A stretch of 64,000 bases of DNA. Source: Bog-257 sp963846715. GTDB lineage: Bacteria; Acidobacteriota; Terriglobia; Terriglobales; Acidobacteriaceae. The notes under the pieces are model-generated. The model did not search any database and was not told the origin of the DNA. It saw only the letters and a list, made by a program, of their open reading frames with translations. Made by a program: the position numbers and the translations under genes. Of this stretch, positions 32,614-41,691 are shown one piece after another; positions within the stretch are counted from its first letter, which is position 1; the number at the start of each line of letters is the position of its first letter. The stretch spans positions 400,778 to 464,777 of the forward strand of contig CAWJXA010000006.1 of assembly GCA_963846715.1 (NCBI GenBank), given 5' to 3'.

Positions 32614-34323
32614 ATGGCCTATGACACCCTGATCCAGGGCGCGCATGTTGCGCGCAATATTCTGATCACTCTTCTGGGCAGGCCCATCAGCGTCAGCAAT
32701 ACGGCCTATATTGTTTCGAGTCTCCGCTCGCTGCAGGCGATTGCGACCGCCATCGAAGATATCGATTCAGAGATTCGACCCTGCTATCGCAACGAGTACC
32801 GCCGTTTTGCAGCCCTTTTGAAGGAAACGGTGCGTCATCCCACTCCTCCCCGGCTGGCTGCGATGCGGCACTACATCGAAAACGACCTGCCGCTATATTC
32901 CAAGCTTCGGCAAATGCCTTACGACTTTGGAACGTGCCCGCCTCGCCCGTTAAAGGGCAGATCCTATTCCCGCATGTTGGTAATGATCGGTCCGGGAATC
33001 GGGATTGGCGACGAGGTCAGCTTCACCACCTTCTTTCGTTCTCTGCGCGATCACTTTCACATTCCCGCCGCCCGCGCTGAGATCTACACCTTTTCGCCGG
33101 GACTTTGGCAGACCCTTGCACCGGAGTTTGCCATACGAGGGCTGGCGGGCGCGCCCTTGGGATTTTTTGCAAGGCTGCGGCGCCGTCTCAAGACGACCCC
33201 GCCCAGTGAAGTGCTAATTATTTATGCCAGCTTCATGGGACAAGAGATGCACCGCTGTCTCTTGCCCTATCGTGAGCAGCTGGATGTGATCGAAGTGGCT
33301 CTCGCCTCCGGTCAGGCCTGGCTGAAATTGCGCGGCCAGGGTCGCGGCGTCACACACCGGGGTCGCGACCAGAAGACGCCGAACATGATCCGCGCTCTCG
33401 AGGAGTTGCTCCATCATCTATTGGGCCAAAAACCTCGGATCGCCAGCCGATCTACTTTGTCGTACCGCCTCAAGTCGGGAAAGGTGTTTCGCATCTTTGT
33501 AAATCCCTTTACCTCAAAGTTCAGTCCGCTGAAGCCTGAGCATTGGGCGCAGTTCATTCGCGACGTCCGCAGCGCACTGCCCAGGAGCACGTTGCTGAGT
33601 TGTCGATTGAGCCCTGGTTTGTCGCCGTGGTGCCTCGAATACGCCCGCCAGATTGTTCGGGCCACGGCGCAGCTGGTTCCCGACAATATCAAGTTGAGTA
33701 TTCTGAGTGAATCTGACGGGGTGAAACTCAATAGCGAAAATGCTATTCAGGAAATGCACAAGGCGCTTGCAAAAGCCGACCTGGTGCTCGCTATTGACAC
33801 GTACACAGCCCATCTGGCGGCCTATCTCAACACCGTCTCCATAGCCTTGTGCCTGAACCGCAATCCCGAGTTCTGGGAACCGGCTGTGCATACGTTTTGG
33901 GTGGATATCAACCTGGGCAGTAAAGTCGTATCCACGATGATTCGGGGCGTCGTGAAGCTGTTGACCAGGGACTTCCGCGCGGACCCGGCGATCGCCCGCT
34001 ATGCCGAGGACTGCCGGAAACTGATGGAGTTGGGACACCCGATGGACCTAGTCACTGCGAATGGCGACGCTCCCGACTATCGCATCGCGCAATGGTCGAT
34101 GCACGCCGGAAGGGTATGGAACTCGCTTCCCAAACCGCTCGCGGACGTGTTGGATACCGTGGACGCCGACCATTCCTGGCTGCGGGTCGGACCAAAGCTT
34201 TCCGGCCAAGACGCTGGCACGCGACAACTCATGTGTGGAAAGCTGGCGGAGTCGTGGTTTTTCCGCCTTGCCTGTCTGGCGGCAAGCGAGGGTTACACCA
34301 GGGGCGCGGCGCGCGTCGGATGA
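32614..34323 (+). CDS. GT9-like (heptosyltransferase-type) GT-B glycosyltransferase
   Basis: A 569-residue protein. After a helical N-terminal region of about 110 residues comes a GT-B-like pair of Rossmann lobes: a first lobe opening with SYSRMLVMIGPGIGIGDEVS, the inter-lobe segment FRIFVNPFTSKFSPLKPEHW and the nucleotide-binding end KADLVLAIDTYTAHLAAYLN. The last segment is the pattern used by GT9 heptosyltransferases to hold ADP-heptose, and the ADP-heptose genes lie 5 kb away. A C-terminal extension of about 120 residues is unlike ordinary LPS heptosyltransferases. A dedicated transfer of heptose to the pathway product is a plausible role, not proven. Confidence 0.6.
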   Translation: MAYDTLIQGAHVARNILITLLGRPISVSNTAYIVSSLRSLQAIATAIEDIDSEIRPCYRNEYRRFAALLKETVRHPTPPRLAAMRHYIENDLPLYSKLRQMPYDFGTCPPRPLKGRSYSRMLVMIGPGIGIGDEVSFTTFFRSLRDHFHIPAARAEIYTFSPGLWQTLAPEFAIRGLAGAPLGFFARLRRRLKTTPPSEVLIIYASFMGQEMHRCLLPYREQLDVIEVALASGQAWLKLRGQGRGVTHRGRDQKTPNMIRALEELLHHLLGQKPRIASRSTLSYRLKSGKVFRIFVNPFTSKFSPLKPEHWAQFIRDVRSALPRSTLLSCRLSPGLSPWCLEYARQIVRATAQLVPDNIKLSILSESDGVKLNSENAIQEMHKALAKADLVLAIDTYTAHLAAYLNTVSIALCLNRNPEFWEPAVHTFWVDINLGSKVVSTMIRGVVKLLTRDFRADPAIARYAEDCRKLMELGHPMDLVTANGDAPDYRIAQWSMHAGRVWNSLPKPLADVLDTVDADHSWLRVGPKLSGQDAGTRQLMCGKLAESWFFRLACLAASEGYTRGAARVG

Positions 34324-34353
34324 CTTTCTCGTGCCCCGTGGCGACTGCTCTTC

Positions 34354-35328
34354 CTATTGCTCCGGGTCGAGGCGCGATTTCGCTTTGCGCACAATCAGGT
34401 CGGCGATGGCAGCGCCGACCGCGTTTCTCTGTTCGAGACACTCGTCCACAGAACGCCCGGTGGATTCGCGGAACTTTGCGGCTTTGACGCCCTTCCCCGG
34501 CCCGGCCATTCGAAAAGTGCGATTGGCTTCCCAGAAGACGTAACTTCCATCGGGTTTAGGAGAATAGTCCAGCGCCATAATATCGCAGCCCAGCGCACGG
34601 GCGGCGCGCCCGACCAGATCGGCTTGGCTTTCTCCCTCTCGCATAAAAGCGCGGTCTTCAGCTACAGACAGCGCATTGGCCTCGGCGCAACTGAGCTTGA
34701 CCTTCCAATCCCGCGCAAGCATGTGTTGGCGAGGAATCAACCGGTCTCCAATCACGATGCAGCGCCTCTTCCGGTAGTAGCCATCGGGAAATTGTGTCCC
34801 CACGTACTCAATAGCTAGATTAAGCGGGCCTCGGGTCGAGCCTTGGCGCTGCTTGACGATCTGCTCGGCCTCGTCCTGGTTGTGCACCAGAAAACTATCC
34901 AGCGAAGAATGACATCCGCCGTCCACCCGCAGGACCAGCGGATAGCGCAGCGCGATCCCTTCGACGGCATGGAACGGCTGGGAAAGCGCACATGGAATTC
35001 CGTGCTGGAGCCAACGGCGCAAGCAGAACGAATGTCGGATCTTCCGAAGTTTGCGTACGCTGTTGATCACCGGTATTCCCGCGCAGCGGCAGTCGTCCTC
35101 AACTTCCCTAATCCGCTGGCGCAGAGCTCGCAGTTCCCCAGTCATATGGTGACACCAGGTGAGGACCACGTCGATGCTCGAGAGATCAGGTGAGGCGGAC
35201 GAGGGATTGTAGATACTCCAGTCGATTTGCTCAATTCGCAAGCCGGTAGCCAAGGCACGACTGAGCGAGCCCCGCCTGAAGACGGAGGCAGTATCTAGGT
35301 TGGAAATGATAAGGAGTTTTACTGCCAT
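34354..35328 (-). CDS. ATP-grasp ligase, paralogue 4
   Basis: A 324-residue member of the set, on the opposite strand to its neighbours. It shows RIEQIDWSIYNPSSASPDLS, IPVINSVRKLRKIRHSFCLR, RYPLVLRVDGGCHSSLDSFL, FPDGYYRKRRCIVIGDRLIP and the metal-site segment DGSYVFWEANRTFRMAGPGK. Its tail keeps the STGR pattern of paralogues 1 and 2. It converges on the GT9-like gene (30 bases apart) and diverges from the carbamoyltransferase, 165 bases away. Its separate transcription suggests a distinct addition step. Confidence 0.83.
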   Translation of the reverse strand: MAVKLLIISNLDTASVFRRGSLSRALATGLRIEQIDWSIYNPSSASPDLSSIDVVLTWCHHMTGELRALRQRIREVEDDCRCAGIPVINSVRKLRKIRHSFCLRRWLQHGIPCALSQPFHAVEGIALRYPLVLRVDGGCHSSLDSFLVHNQDEAEQIVKQRQGSTRGPLNLAIEYVGTQFPDGYYRKRRCIVIGDRLIPRQHMLARDWKVKLSCAEANALSVAEDRAFMREGESQADLVGRAARALGCDIMALDYSPKPDGSYVFWEANRTFRMAGPGKGVKAAKFRESTGRSVDECLEQRNAVGAAIADLIVRKAKSRLDPEQ

Positions 35329-35493
35329 ATGCTCAACTAATCAAAGCCGATTCGCCCAAATTTTAGCAAACGAATGGCACAATCCCAGCCTACGAACTTG
35401 CGGAGATAGCTCCCGCACATTAAATTGTGATATGCAAATCGCGTGGTGTTTTGATATGTTCCCTTGTGCCTCCAGGTCAGGGGGCGGGGTTCT

Positions 35494-37347
35494 ATGAGCA
35501 ACCGTTCCGGGAAGGGTTTAAATGTTCTAGGATTGTGTTCTACGGGACACGGCGCAGCCATCGCTCTCGTCTCCGAGGAATTCGGCGTCCGCGCGATGAC
35601 GCTGGAGCGGTTCACCGGCCACAAACATTCGCTGCTGTTCACTCGCCGCGAACTCGCTGATATAACCTCCTGCGCCACCCCAATCGACCGAAGTATATTT
35701 GACGCTCTCACCTATTCCTACCGGCGATTTCCCCGGGCTTATGTCCTGGAAGACACGTTCCTCCCCTTCTTGCGAGCGGTACTCCGGGGTTTGCCCCTGT
35801 GGCCAGAGGATATCGACCTGGTGCTTACTAGCGACTGCCATTTCGCCTTCAACTCGGGACGGACAAGCAAGAGCGCTTTCAGCGAACTATTTCCCAACGC
35901 CAAACTAGTCCGCAAGCTCGAGCACCACACCATTCACCAATGGCAAGCTTATTTGCCGAGCGGTTTCTCCAAGGCCGCCATTCTGACACTGGACGAGAGT
36001 GGAGAAGGCCTGGCGCGTTTGGCCGGGCGAAAGATCGCGATGACCATGGCGGTAGCGAGGGACGGTGAGCTCCAAGTCCTGAAGGAACATCTGCATCCCC
36101 ATTCAAGTCCCGGCCTTCTCTACGGCGAGGTGTGCCGCCATGTGGGCTACCATTCGGGAGAAGAGGGAAAGCTGATGGGCCTGGCTCCGTTTGGGCGCGA
36201 CGCCGTTTACCAAAAGCTCCTGCCTGAACTGCGGCTGCTCGATGATGGGTCTTTCCATTTCCTCGAGTCCGGCGATTTGTGTTCGCGGCTGCACCGGATC
36301 AAGCCGCGGCGTCGACGCGGCGAGCCGATCGAGCCTGTGCACGCCGACATCGCCTATGCAGCGCAGCGCTTGCTGGAAGACATTCTGATCAATGCAATGA
36401 AGGCGCTTGGCCGCATGGCGCCGCAGGATATAAAGCAGGTTTGCGTCTCGGGCGGGGTTGGGTTGAATAGTTGCGCCAATGAGAAGATGTTCCGTGCATC
36501 GCGTTTCCGGGATATTTACATCAACCCGAATCCCGGCGATGACGGCCACGCGATTGGTTGCGCACTGTATGGCGCGCGAATCCTAGGGAAAAGGAAGCTT
36601 CCCGTTAGTATTCCCACCGACTACCTGGGACCAGCATATAGCGATGAGGAGATTCATGCGGCGCTGATGCTGGAATCGATGCCCTTGCAAGAAGCTGCGC
36701 CCGACACCGTCGCTGCGATGCTGGAAGCGGGACGAATCGTCGCCATCTTCCAAGCCGGCTCCGAGTATGGTCCGCGCGCGTTAGGCAATCGCAGTATCCT
36801 AGCCGATCCGCGGAATCCCGAGATGACCAACATCATTAACGAGCGGGTCAAGCATCGGGAGCTATTCCGCCCGTATGCTCCGGTGGTTCTGGAGGAGAAA
36901 GTCGATCAGTGGTTCGACCAATCCGGACCCAACCCGTTCATGCTTCGCGTGGTACCGGTGCTGCCGGAAAAAAGAGCAATACTGGGAGCCATCACTCATA
37001 TCGATGGCAGCGCCCGGGTGCAGACGCTCCGCCGCGAGACCAATCCACGGCTGTACGCCATCATCGAGGCATTTGAACGCCGTAGCGGCATACCTATCTT
37101 GCTGAACACCTCCTTTAACGTCGCGGGAAAACCGATTGTGGAAACGCCGAACGATGCTTTGGAGTGTTTTCGGTCCACGGGTATCGACGTACTGGTAGCG
37201 GGGAGAGTCATGGCCGTGAAATCCGCGGTCTTCCGCGCCGCCGCCGATAGTGCAGCCGTGGCAGACTGCTCGGCGGCAACTCCAGAGATGATTCGGGCCC
37301 GCAGCCATTACCAACAGCTCCGGGCGTATGCGCAGGGTGCGGCTTGA
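35494..37347 (+). CDS. NodU/CmcH-family O-carbamoyltransferase
   Basis: These enzymes transfer a carbamoyl group from carbamoyl phosphate to a hydroxyl, often on sugars, through an adenylated intermediate. The 617-residue protein has an N-terminal Kae1-like ASKHA domain (LGLCSTGHGAAIALVSEEF, LDESGEGLARLAGRK, CVSGGVGLNSCANEKMF) and the C-terminal carbamoyl-transfer domain (IFQAGSEYGPRALGNRSILA, LLNTSFNVAGKPIVETPNDA). The ATG at 35494 is preceded by agggggcgggg. It overlaps the GT25 gene by four bases, so the two likely act on the same glycan. Known relatives carbamoylate nod factors, cephalosporins and aminosugars. Confidence 0.92.
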   Translation: MSNRSGKGLNVLGLCSTGHGAAIALVSEEFGVRAMTLERFTGHKHSLLFTRRELADITSCATPIDRSIFDALTYSYRRFPRAYVLEDTFLPFLRAVLRGLPLWPEDIDLVLTSDCHFAFNSGRTSKSAFSELFPNAKLVRKLEHHTIHQWQAYLPSGFSKAAILTLDESGEGLARLAGRKIAMTMAVARDGELQVLKEHLHPHSSPGLLYGEVCRHVGYHSGEEGKLMGLAPFGRDAVYQKLLPELRLLDDGSFHFLESGDLCSRLHRIKPRRRRGEPIEPVHADIAYAAQRLLEDILINAMKALGRMAPQDIKQVCVSGGVGLNSCANEKMFRASRFRDIYINPNPGDDGHAIGCALYGARILGKRKLPVSIPTDYLGPAYSDEEIHAALMLESMPLQEAAPDTVAAMLEAGRIVAIFQAGSEYGPRALGNRSILADPRNPEMTNIINERVKHRELFRPYAPVVLEEKVDQWFDQSGPNPFMLRVVPVLPEKRAILGAITHIDGSARVQTLRRETNPRLYAIIEAFERRSGIPILLNTSFNVAGKPIVETPNDALECFRSTGIDVLVAGRVMAVKSAVFRAAADSAAVADCSAATPEMIRARSHYQQLRAYAQGAA

Positions 37348-38012
37348 AATCCCAGGCGATACCAATCTATTGCATTAACCTAGTGCGCAGCACCGCGCGC
37401 CGCGCCCGAATGCAGGCTGAGTTCCGCCGCGTCGGATGGGAAGCGACTTTTATACCCGCGATAGACGGACCTAACACCATTGACATTTTCGAACTGCTGT
37501 GGAGCGGCATCCTGAGTCCCCACAATCGCAGCCTGCAGAACCCGCTGTCTCCGGCGGAGATCGGGTGCTACCTGACGCATGAACATATCTGGCGGAGGAT
37601 ACAACTCGCCCGAGAACCCTATGCACTTATCTGCGAGGACGACATCGTGATTCGCGATCCCGCCATCGATCTCGGCCGCCTTGCCCGGAAGCTGCCTTCA
37701 TCCTGCGACCTGTTTTACTTTTACTATATGAACGATGCCCCCGGTCTTACCGCTCCCGCGTTCGACGTCCGCAACGATCCACGCGTGGCACGAGTGGGTT
37801 CGTATGACATTTACCGGGCATGGTCGTGCGGCGGCACCCAGTGTTATTTGATCACCGCGCAAGGCGTGGAAAAGGCGTTAGCATCCTGCCGTCCCATATG
37901 GCACCCGGTGGACGGCTATCTGGCCCGCATGTCATTTGAAGGACACATGATGTCGTTCGCCACCTACCCGATGGCGGTGATGGACGCTCGTTTGCACTCA
38001 ACTATCGGCTAA
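37344..38012 (+). CDS. GT25-family glycosyltransferase
   Basis: A 222-residue protein of the LPS glycosyltransferase family 25. It opens PIYCINLVRSTARRARM, the family start, and has NPLSPAEIGCYLTHEHIWRR and the acidic metal site ALICEDDIVIRD. GT25 enzymes usually add galactose from UDP-galactose to LPS or other glycans. The TTG start overlaps the carbamoyltransferase stop. With the GT9-like protein it makes two sugar-transfer steps in the cluster. Confidence 0.88.
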   Translation: MKSQAIPIYCINLVRSTARRARMQAEFRRVGWEATFIPAIDGPNTIDIFELLWSGILSPHNRSLQNPLSPAEIGCYLTHEHIWRRIQLAREPYALICEDDIVIRDPAIDLGRLARKLPSSCDLFYFYYMNDAPGLTAPAFDVRNDPRVARVGSYDIYRAWSCGGTQCYLITAQGVEKALASCRPIWHPVDGYLARMSFEGHMMSFATYPMAVMDARLHSTIG

Positions 38013-38029
38013 GCCGCCCGGATTGCCTG

Positions 38030-39007
38030 ATGATGCGAATTGCCAGCCAACTCATCCTGCCACCGACCATCAGACCGCGATGCGGAAGGCACTACAACCA
38101 GTACGGTTTGGTGCTTGTCGCCTTCCGCCGTACTGTCGATCGCAAGTTTATAGAAGAGATCGAGCGGATGTGCCGCGCCTTCGTGCACGGACCGCTTGAG
38201 CAGCAGGCGGCGCCTCTGCTTGATGCGCTTCGCGACTATACCGGCTGGTTGGGATGGTGTGCCTGGTGTTCAAGTCACCTCGCACCGCCGCTGGGACTGG
38301 TCAGCGACACCGACGCGAAGCGGATGGCCGCCGCCCTGCTAGTCTATTGCGGCCCGCGCCTGATCGACGACGCTATCGACGACCATCGCAGCTATAAAGG
38401 TAAGCATGAGACGCTCCTGGAGCGGCTGACCGTCACGTTTCCCGATGTACCGCCGGCATCGGTGCGGTGCCAGGTAGCGCTCCTAGGTTCATGGATGACA
38501 TTTTACGGAGTGCAACGGCTCCAGCGTCACGGCCATCCCGACGCGGCGCGGCGCACATTGCGTCTTTGCGAACGGGTTGCACCCGGAGCCGTGCTGGAGA
38601 GCCTGCATGCCGCTCCGCTATCGTGGGACGACTATCGCCAGATCGTCGCGTTGAAGGCCGTCCACTACGACGAAATCCTGTACCGCAACTTGATCGATCC
38701 CGTGGAGCAGCCCTTGAAAGGCTGCCTGCTGGACATTGCAGCTCGGCTTTCTCGCATCGCTCAATACCTGAACGATTTCCGCGACGCTACGGACGATTTT
38801 GATAAAGGCCAACAGAATTTGCTTGAATGGTTTCCTACCGAGAGCGACTTCTGGACTCTTTGCCAAACCGAGACGACCGAGTTCGTGTCCGCCCTGGATC
38901 TCCTCCCTGCCGAAGTGGGAGACGCTTTTGCGGCAGCACTGGTGGAGACCGTTGACGCCGCAGCGCGGCTTGATAAAGCGCCATCCGCCCAGGCGGAGGC
39001 AACTTAG
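38030..39007 (+). CDS. Class I isoprenoid synthase-like protein
   Basis: A 325-residue all-helical protein with a first aspartate motif LIDDAIDDHR (D113, D114, D117, D118) and a second metal site in AQYLNDFRDATDDFDKGQQN (N248, D249, D252, D256). This pair is the hallmark of trans-prenyl diphosphate synthases and related class I enzymes. The general sequence otherwise differs from typical polyprenyl synthases: the region before the first motif lacks the usual KRLR segment. It could be a prenyl diphosphate synthase, a prenyltransferase or a terpene synthase. It is 17 bases after the GT25 gene on the same strand. Confidence 0.65.
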   Translation: MMRIASQLILPPTIRPRCGRHYNQYGLVLVAFRRTVDRKFIEEIERMCRAFVHGPLEQQAAPLLDALRDYTGWLGWCAWCSSHLAPPLGLVSDTDAKRMAAALLVYCGPRLIDDAIDDHRSYKGKHETLLERLTVTFPDVPPASVRCQVALLGSWMTFYGVQRLQRHGHPDAARRTLRLCERVAPGAVLESLHAAPLSWDDYRQIVALKAVHYDEILYRNLIDPVEQPLKGCLLDIAARLSRIAQYLNDFRDATDDFDKGQQNLLEWFPTESDFWTLCQTETTEFVSALDLLPAEVGDAFAAALVETVDAAARLDKAPSAQAEAT

Positions 39008-39019
39008 GAGCCACAAAAT

Positions 39020-39080
39020 GTTGGCCGGTCACAGTATGACGCGGCGCTGAATGAACCGCCGCACTACCCGAACGGCCAAC
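39020..39080. terminator. Nested inverted repeat between convergent genes, possible bidirectional terminator
   Basis: GTTGGCCG (39020-39027) pairs with CGGCCAAC (39073-39080), and an inner GCGGC (39041-39045) pairs with GCCGC (39058-39062). The position between two gene ends fits a terminator, but no T run is present. Confidence 0.35.
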
Positions 39081-39099
39081 CACTAATCCCCGGGTCCCT

Positions 39100-40053
39100 C
39101 TAGGCCTGGTGTGAGGCAGTCGCGCCGCGAAGCGTTGTGGCGACGCCCTGTTCCATTGCGGTAAATGCTTCCTCGTATCCCACAGCCCGCAGGTATGCGA
39201 GGTCGGCTTCAGTGAAATGTTGATACTTACCTGCGAGATCTGCCGGGAAATCGACGTAGTCCGCACGGCCACGGCCGACCGTGGCAATCACCGCCCTGGC
39301 CACCTCGTTGAAGCTGCGCGCCCGTCCCGTGCCGACATTGTATATACCTTTGCGGAGGCGACCCCTGCCAAAAAACAGATTGACGCGAACTACGTCCTCG
39401 ACATAGACAAAGTCGCGGCGCTGCTCACCGTCGTCATACCCTCCTGAGCCCCTGAAGAGTTGAATGATCCCCGATTCACGAGCCTGAGTCGAAAATTGAT
39501 GGACGACCGAGCTCATGCGGCCCTTGTGTGCTTCGTTTGGCCCGTAAACGTTGAAGTAGCGTAGGCCGACCACCGTGCTCTGCACCGTAGGCAGTCGGCG
39601 CACGTAATTGTCGAACGCCAGCTTAGAGAATCCGTATGGGTTAATTGGATGTTCTTGCTGCGACTCCTCACGAAACACGCCACTGACGCCGTAGATGGCG
39701 GCGCTAGAGGCGTAAACCATGGGTACAACCCGCTGGAGCGCGAAGTCTAGCAATTCCTTGGAATACGCGTAGTTGTTGTCCATCATGTAGACGACGTCGG
39801 TCTCGGTAGTTGAAGTACACGCACCTTGATGGTAGATCGCCTCAAACGGTTGTTGATCGAGAGCACCGGAGGCAAGCCGACGCCGAAAATCATGTTTGTC
39901 AATGTAGTCAGCGAATTGCAGGCCGGCGAGGTTGCGAAACTTGTCCCCGGACCCCAGGTTGTCGACGATCAGAATCTCTGATTCGCCTTGCTCATTGAGC
40001 GCCCGCACCAGATTGCTACCAATAAAACCGGCACCGCCAGTGACAAGAATCAT
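39100..40053 (-). CDS. hldD: ADP-L-glycero-D-manno-heptose 6-epimerase
   Basis: HldD inverts C6'' of ADP-heptose, the last step of ADP-heptose synthesis. The 317-residue short-chain dehydrogenase fold begins MILVTGGAGFIGSNLVRAL, with the diagnostic HQGACTSTTETD segment, the catalytic NPYGFSKLAFD (Y-x3-K) and GLRYFNVYGPNEAHKGRMSS. Length is normal. It lies 11 bases after hldE and forms with hldE and gmhA a leftward heptose operon. In Gram-negatives this serves the LPS inner core, but ADP-heptose also feeds some natural products. Confidence 0.96.
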   Translation of the reverse strand: MILVTGGAGFIGSNLVRALNEQGESEILIVDNLGSGDKFRNLAGLQFADYIDKHDFRRRLASGALDQQPFEAIYHQGACTSTTETDVVYMMDNNYAYSKELLDFALQRVVPMVYASSAAIYGVSGVFREESQQEHPINPYGFSKLAFDNYVRRLPTVQSTVVGLRYFNVYGPNEAHKGRMSSVVHQFSTQARESGIIQLFRGSGGYDDGEQRRDFVYVEDVVRVNLFFGRGRLRKGIYNVGTGRARSFNEVARAVIATVGRGRADYVDFPADLAGKYQHFTEADLAYLRAVGYEEAFTAMEQGVATTLRGATASHQA

Positions 40054-40064
40054 GAGCTATTTGC

Positions 40065-41534
40065 CTATGAGCTGCCGTTCCCTGCCACCTTGGCAATCAG
40101 ATCAGTGGTGCTGAACCCCTCGGTAATCGGCACAATCTTTACGCGTCCATTCCACGAGCGAACCTCGCGTTCGCCAACCACCTGTGCCTCGGTGTAGTCG
40201 CCACCCTTGACAATCACGTCCGGACGCAACTGAAGGATGCACTCCAGAGGTGTGTCGGCCTCGAAGACGGTGACGGCATCCACCGCGGCCAGCGAAGAAA
40301 GAAGGCGGGCACGCGCGCGCTGGTCGATGACTGGCCGCGCGCGGCCCTTCAGCCGCCGAGTCGAATCGTCACTGTTAATTGCGACAACTAACCGAGCGCC
40401 TTCGCGGCGAGCCGCTTCCAGCAGTGCGACGTGACCGACGTGCAGCAGATCGAAGCAGCCGTTGGTAAATACGATCGTGTCGCCGTAGGCCCTCCAGGCC
40501 GCCACGCGCTCGACCAACTGGCGCAGATCGAGGATCTTCGCTTCCGCGTGCACAGACAGGCTGCTGATCTCGGCCAACAACTGATGCCGCTGGATGGGCA
40601 CCGTACCGACCTTGCTTACGACTACTCCTGCCGCCAGGTTTGCCAGTTCCGCTGCAACCTCGATGCCGAGCCCTGACGCCAAGGCCACAGCCAGAGTGGC
40701 GATCACAGTGTCGCCTGCTCCAGAAACATCGAACACCTGTTTGGCGCGCGCTGGCGCGTGAGTCACAGAGTTTTCGCGGATTACCGCGATGCCGTGCTCT
40801 CCCAGGGTCACTGTCACGAATTCAACGTTAAGCGCCGCCATGCGCGATTGGGTAAGGCGAACCAGCACTTGCATATCGCTTTGCGAGTCGCCGAGTGCAA
40901 TCGACAATTCGTGCAGATTGGGGCAAATGGTCAGTGCACCAACATAGCGCTCGAAGTCACTCCCTTTAGGGCCCACCAGAACTGGGATACCGCGAGACCG
41001 ACCCGCATCGATGAGTTGGCGGCACACCGGTACCGTTAGTACTCCCTTGGCGTAATCGGAAAGGACAATGGCATCGACACGTTCCACCAGTTCGCCCAGC
41101 AACGCAGACAGTCGTTCGTAGGCGGTCGGTGGCGGAGCAAGCGTTGACTCCACGTCGAGACGGAGCATCTGCTGCTGGTGGTTGATGATGCGAGTCTTGC
41201 TGATCGTTGGCAGGTCAGGCAGTTCAATCAAGTGCGCTTCGACGCCGGCCTCCTTCAGCGATTGGCCAAGCTGAATGCCATCGTTGTCCGCACCGGCAAA
41301 TCCAGCAACGATCGTCTGAACACCCAGGCCGGCGAGGTTCATTGCAACGTTGGCTGCTCCCCCGGGTGCCTCAGTGTGGTGTAAAGCCCGAACCACCGGG
41401 ACGGGTGCCTCCGGAGAAATCCGGGTCACATCTCCCCAGATATATTTGTCCAACATGACATCGCCGACGACAAGTGCGCGAACGCCGGACCAACCATGCT
41501 GAATCAGTTCGACAAAGCTTTCCAGATCCCGCAT
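40065..41534 (-). CDS. hldE: Bifunctional heptose-7-phosphate kinase / heptose-1-phosphate adenylyltransferase
   Basis: HldE phosphorylates D-glycero-beta-D-manno-heptose 7-phosphate and later adenylates the 1-phosphate. The N-terminal PfkB kinase domain shows VVGDVMLDKYIWGDVTRISP, AGGAANVAMN and VSGAGDTVIATLA. The C-terminal nucleotidyltransferase has TNGCFDLLHVGHVALLEAAR and KGRARPVIDQRARA. The ATG at 41534 was chosen because MRDLESFVELIQ matches the family start; the frame is open further upstream. The phosphatase GmhB that acts between the two activities is not in the window. Confidence 0.96.
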   Translation of the reverse strand: MRDLESFVELIQHGWSGVRALVVGDVMLDKYIWGDVTRISPEAPVPVVRALHHTEAPGGAANVAMNLAGLGVQTIVAGFAGADNDGIQLGQSLKEAGVEAHLIELPDLPTISKTRIINHQQQMLRLDVESTLAPPPTAYERLSALLGELVERVDAIVLSDYAKGVLTVPVCRQLIDAGRSRGIPVLVGPKGSDFERYVGALTICPNLHELSIALGDSQSDMQVLVRLTQSRMAALNVEFVTVTLGEHGIAVIRENSVTHAPARAKQVFDVSGAGDTVIATLAVALASGLGIEVAAELANLAAGVVVSKVGTVPIQRHQLLAEISSLSVHAEAKILDLRQLVERVAAWRAYGDTIVFTNGCFDLLHVGHVALLEAARREGARLVVAINSDDSTRRLKGRARPVIDQRARARLLSSLAAVDAVTVFEADTPLECILQLRPDVIVKGGDYTEAQVVGEREVRSWNGRVKIVPITEGFSTTDLIAKVAGNGSS

Positions 41535-41691
41535 CAATCTAATGCTCCTGCGCTCGCCTCTACCCTTAGGTTTGCCCGTTGCTAAGGGTCCGGCGCACAG
41601 CACCACCGAAACGATAACTATCGTCCGCGAAGCGTCTCGACTCGCCTCGATCTAAATGCCACAGAATTCAATCCACTTCTCGCCACGCCCC

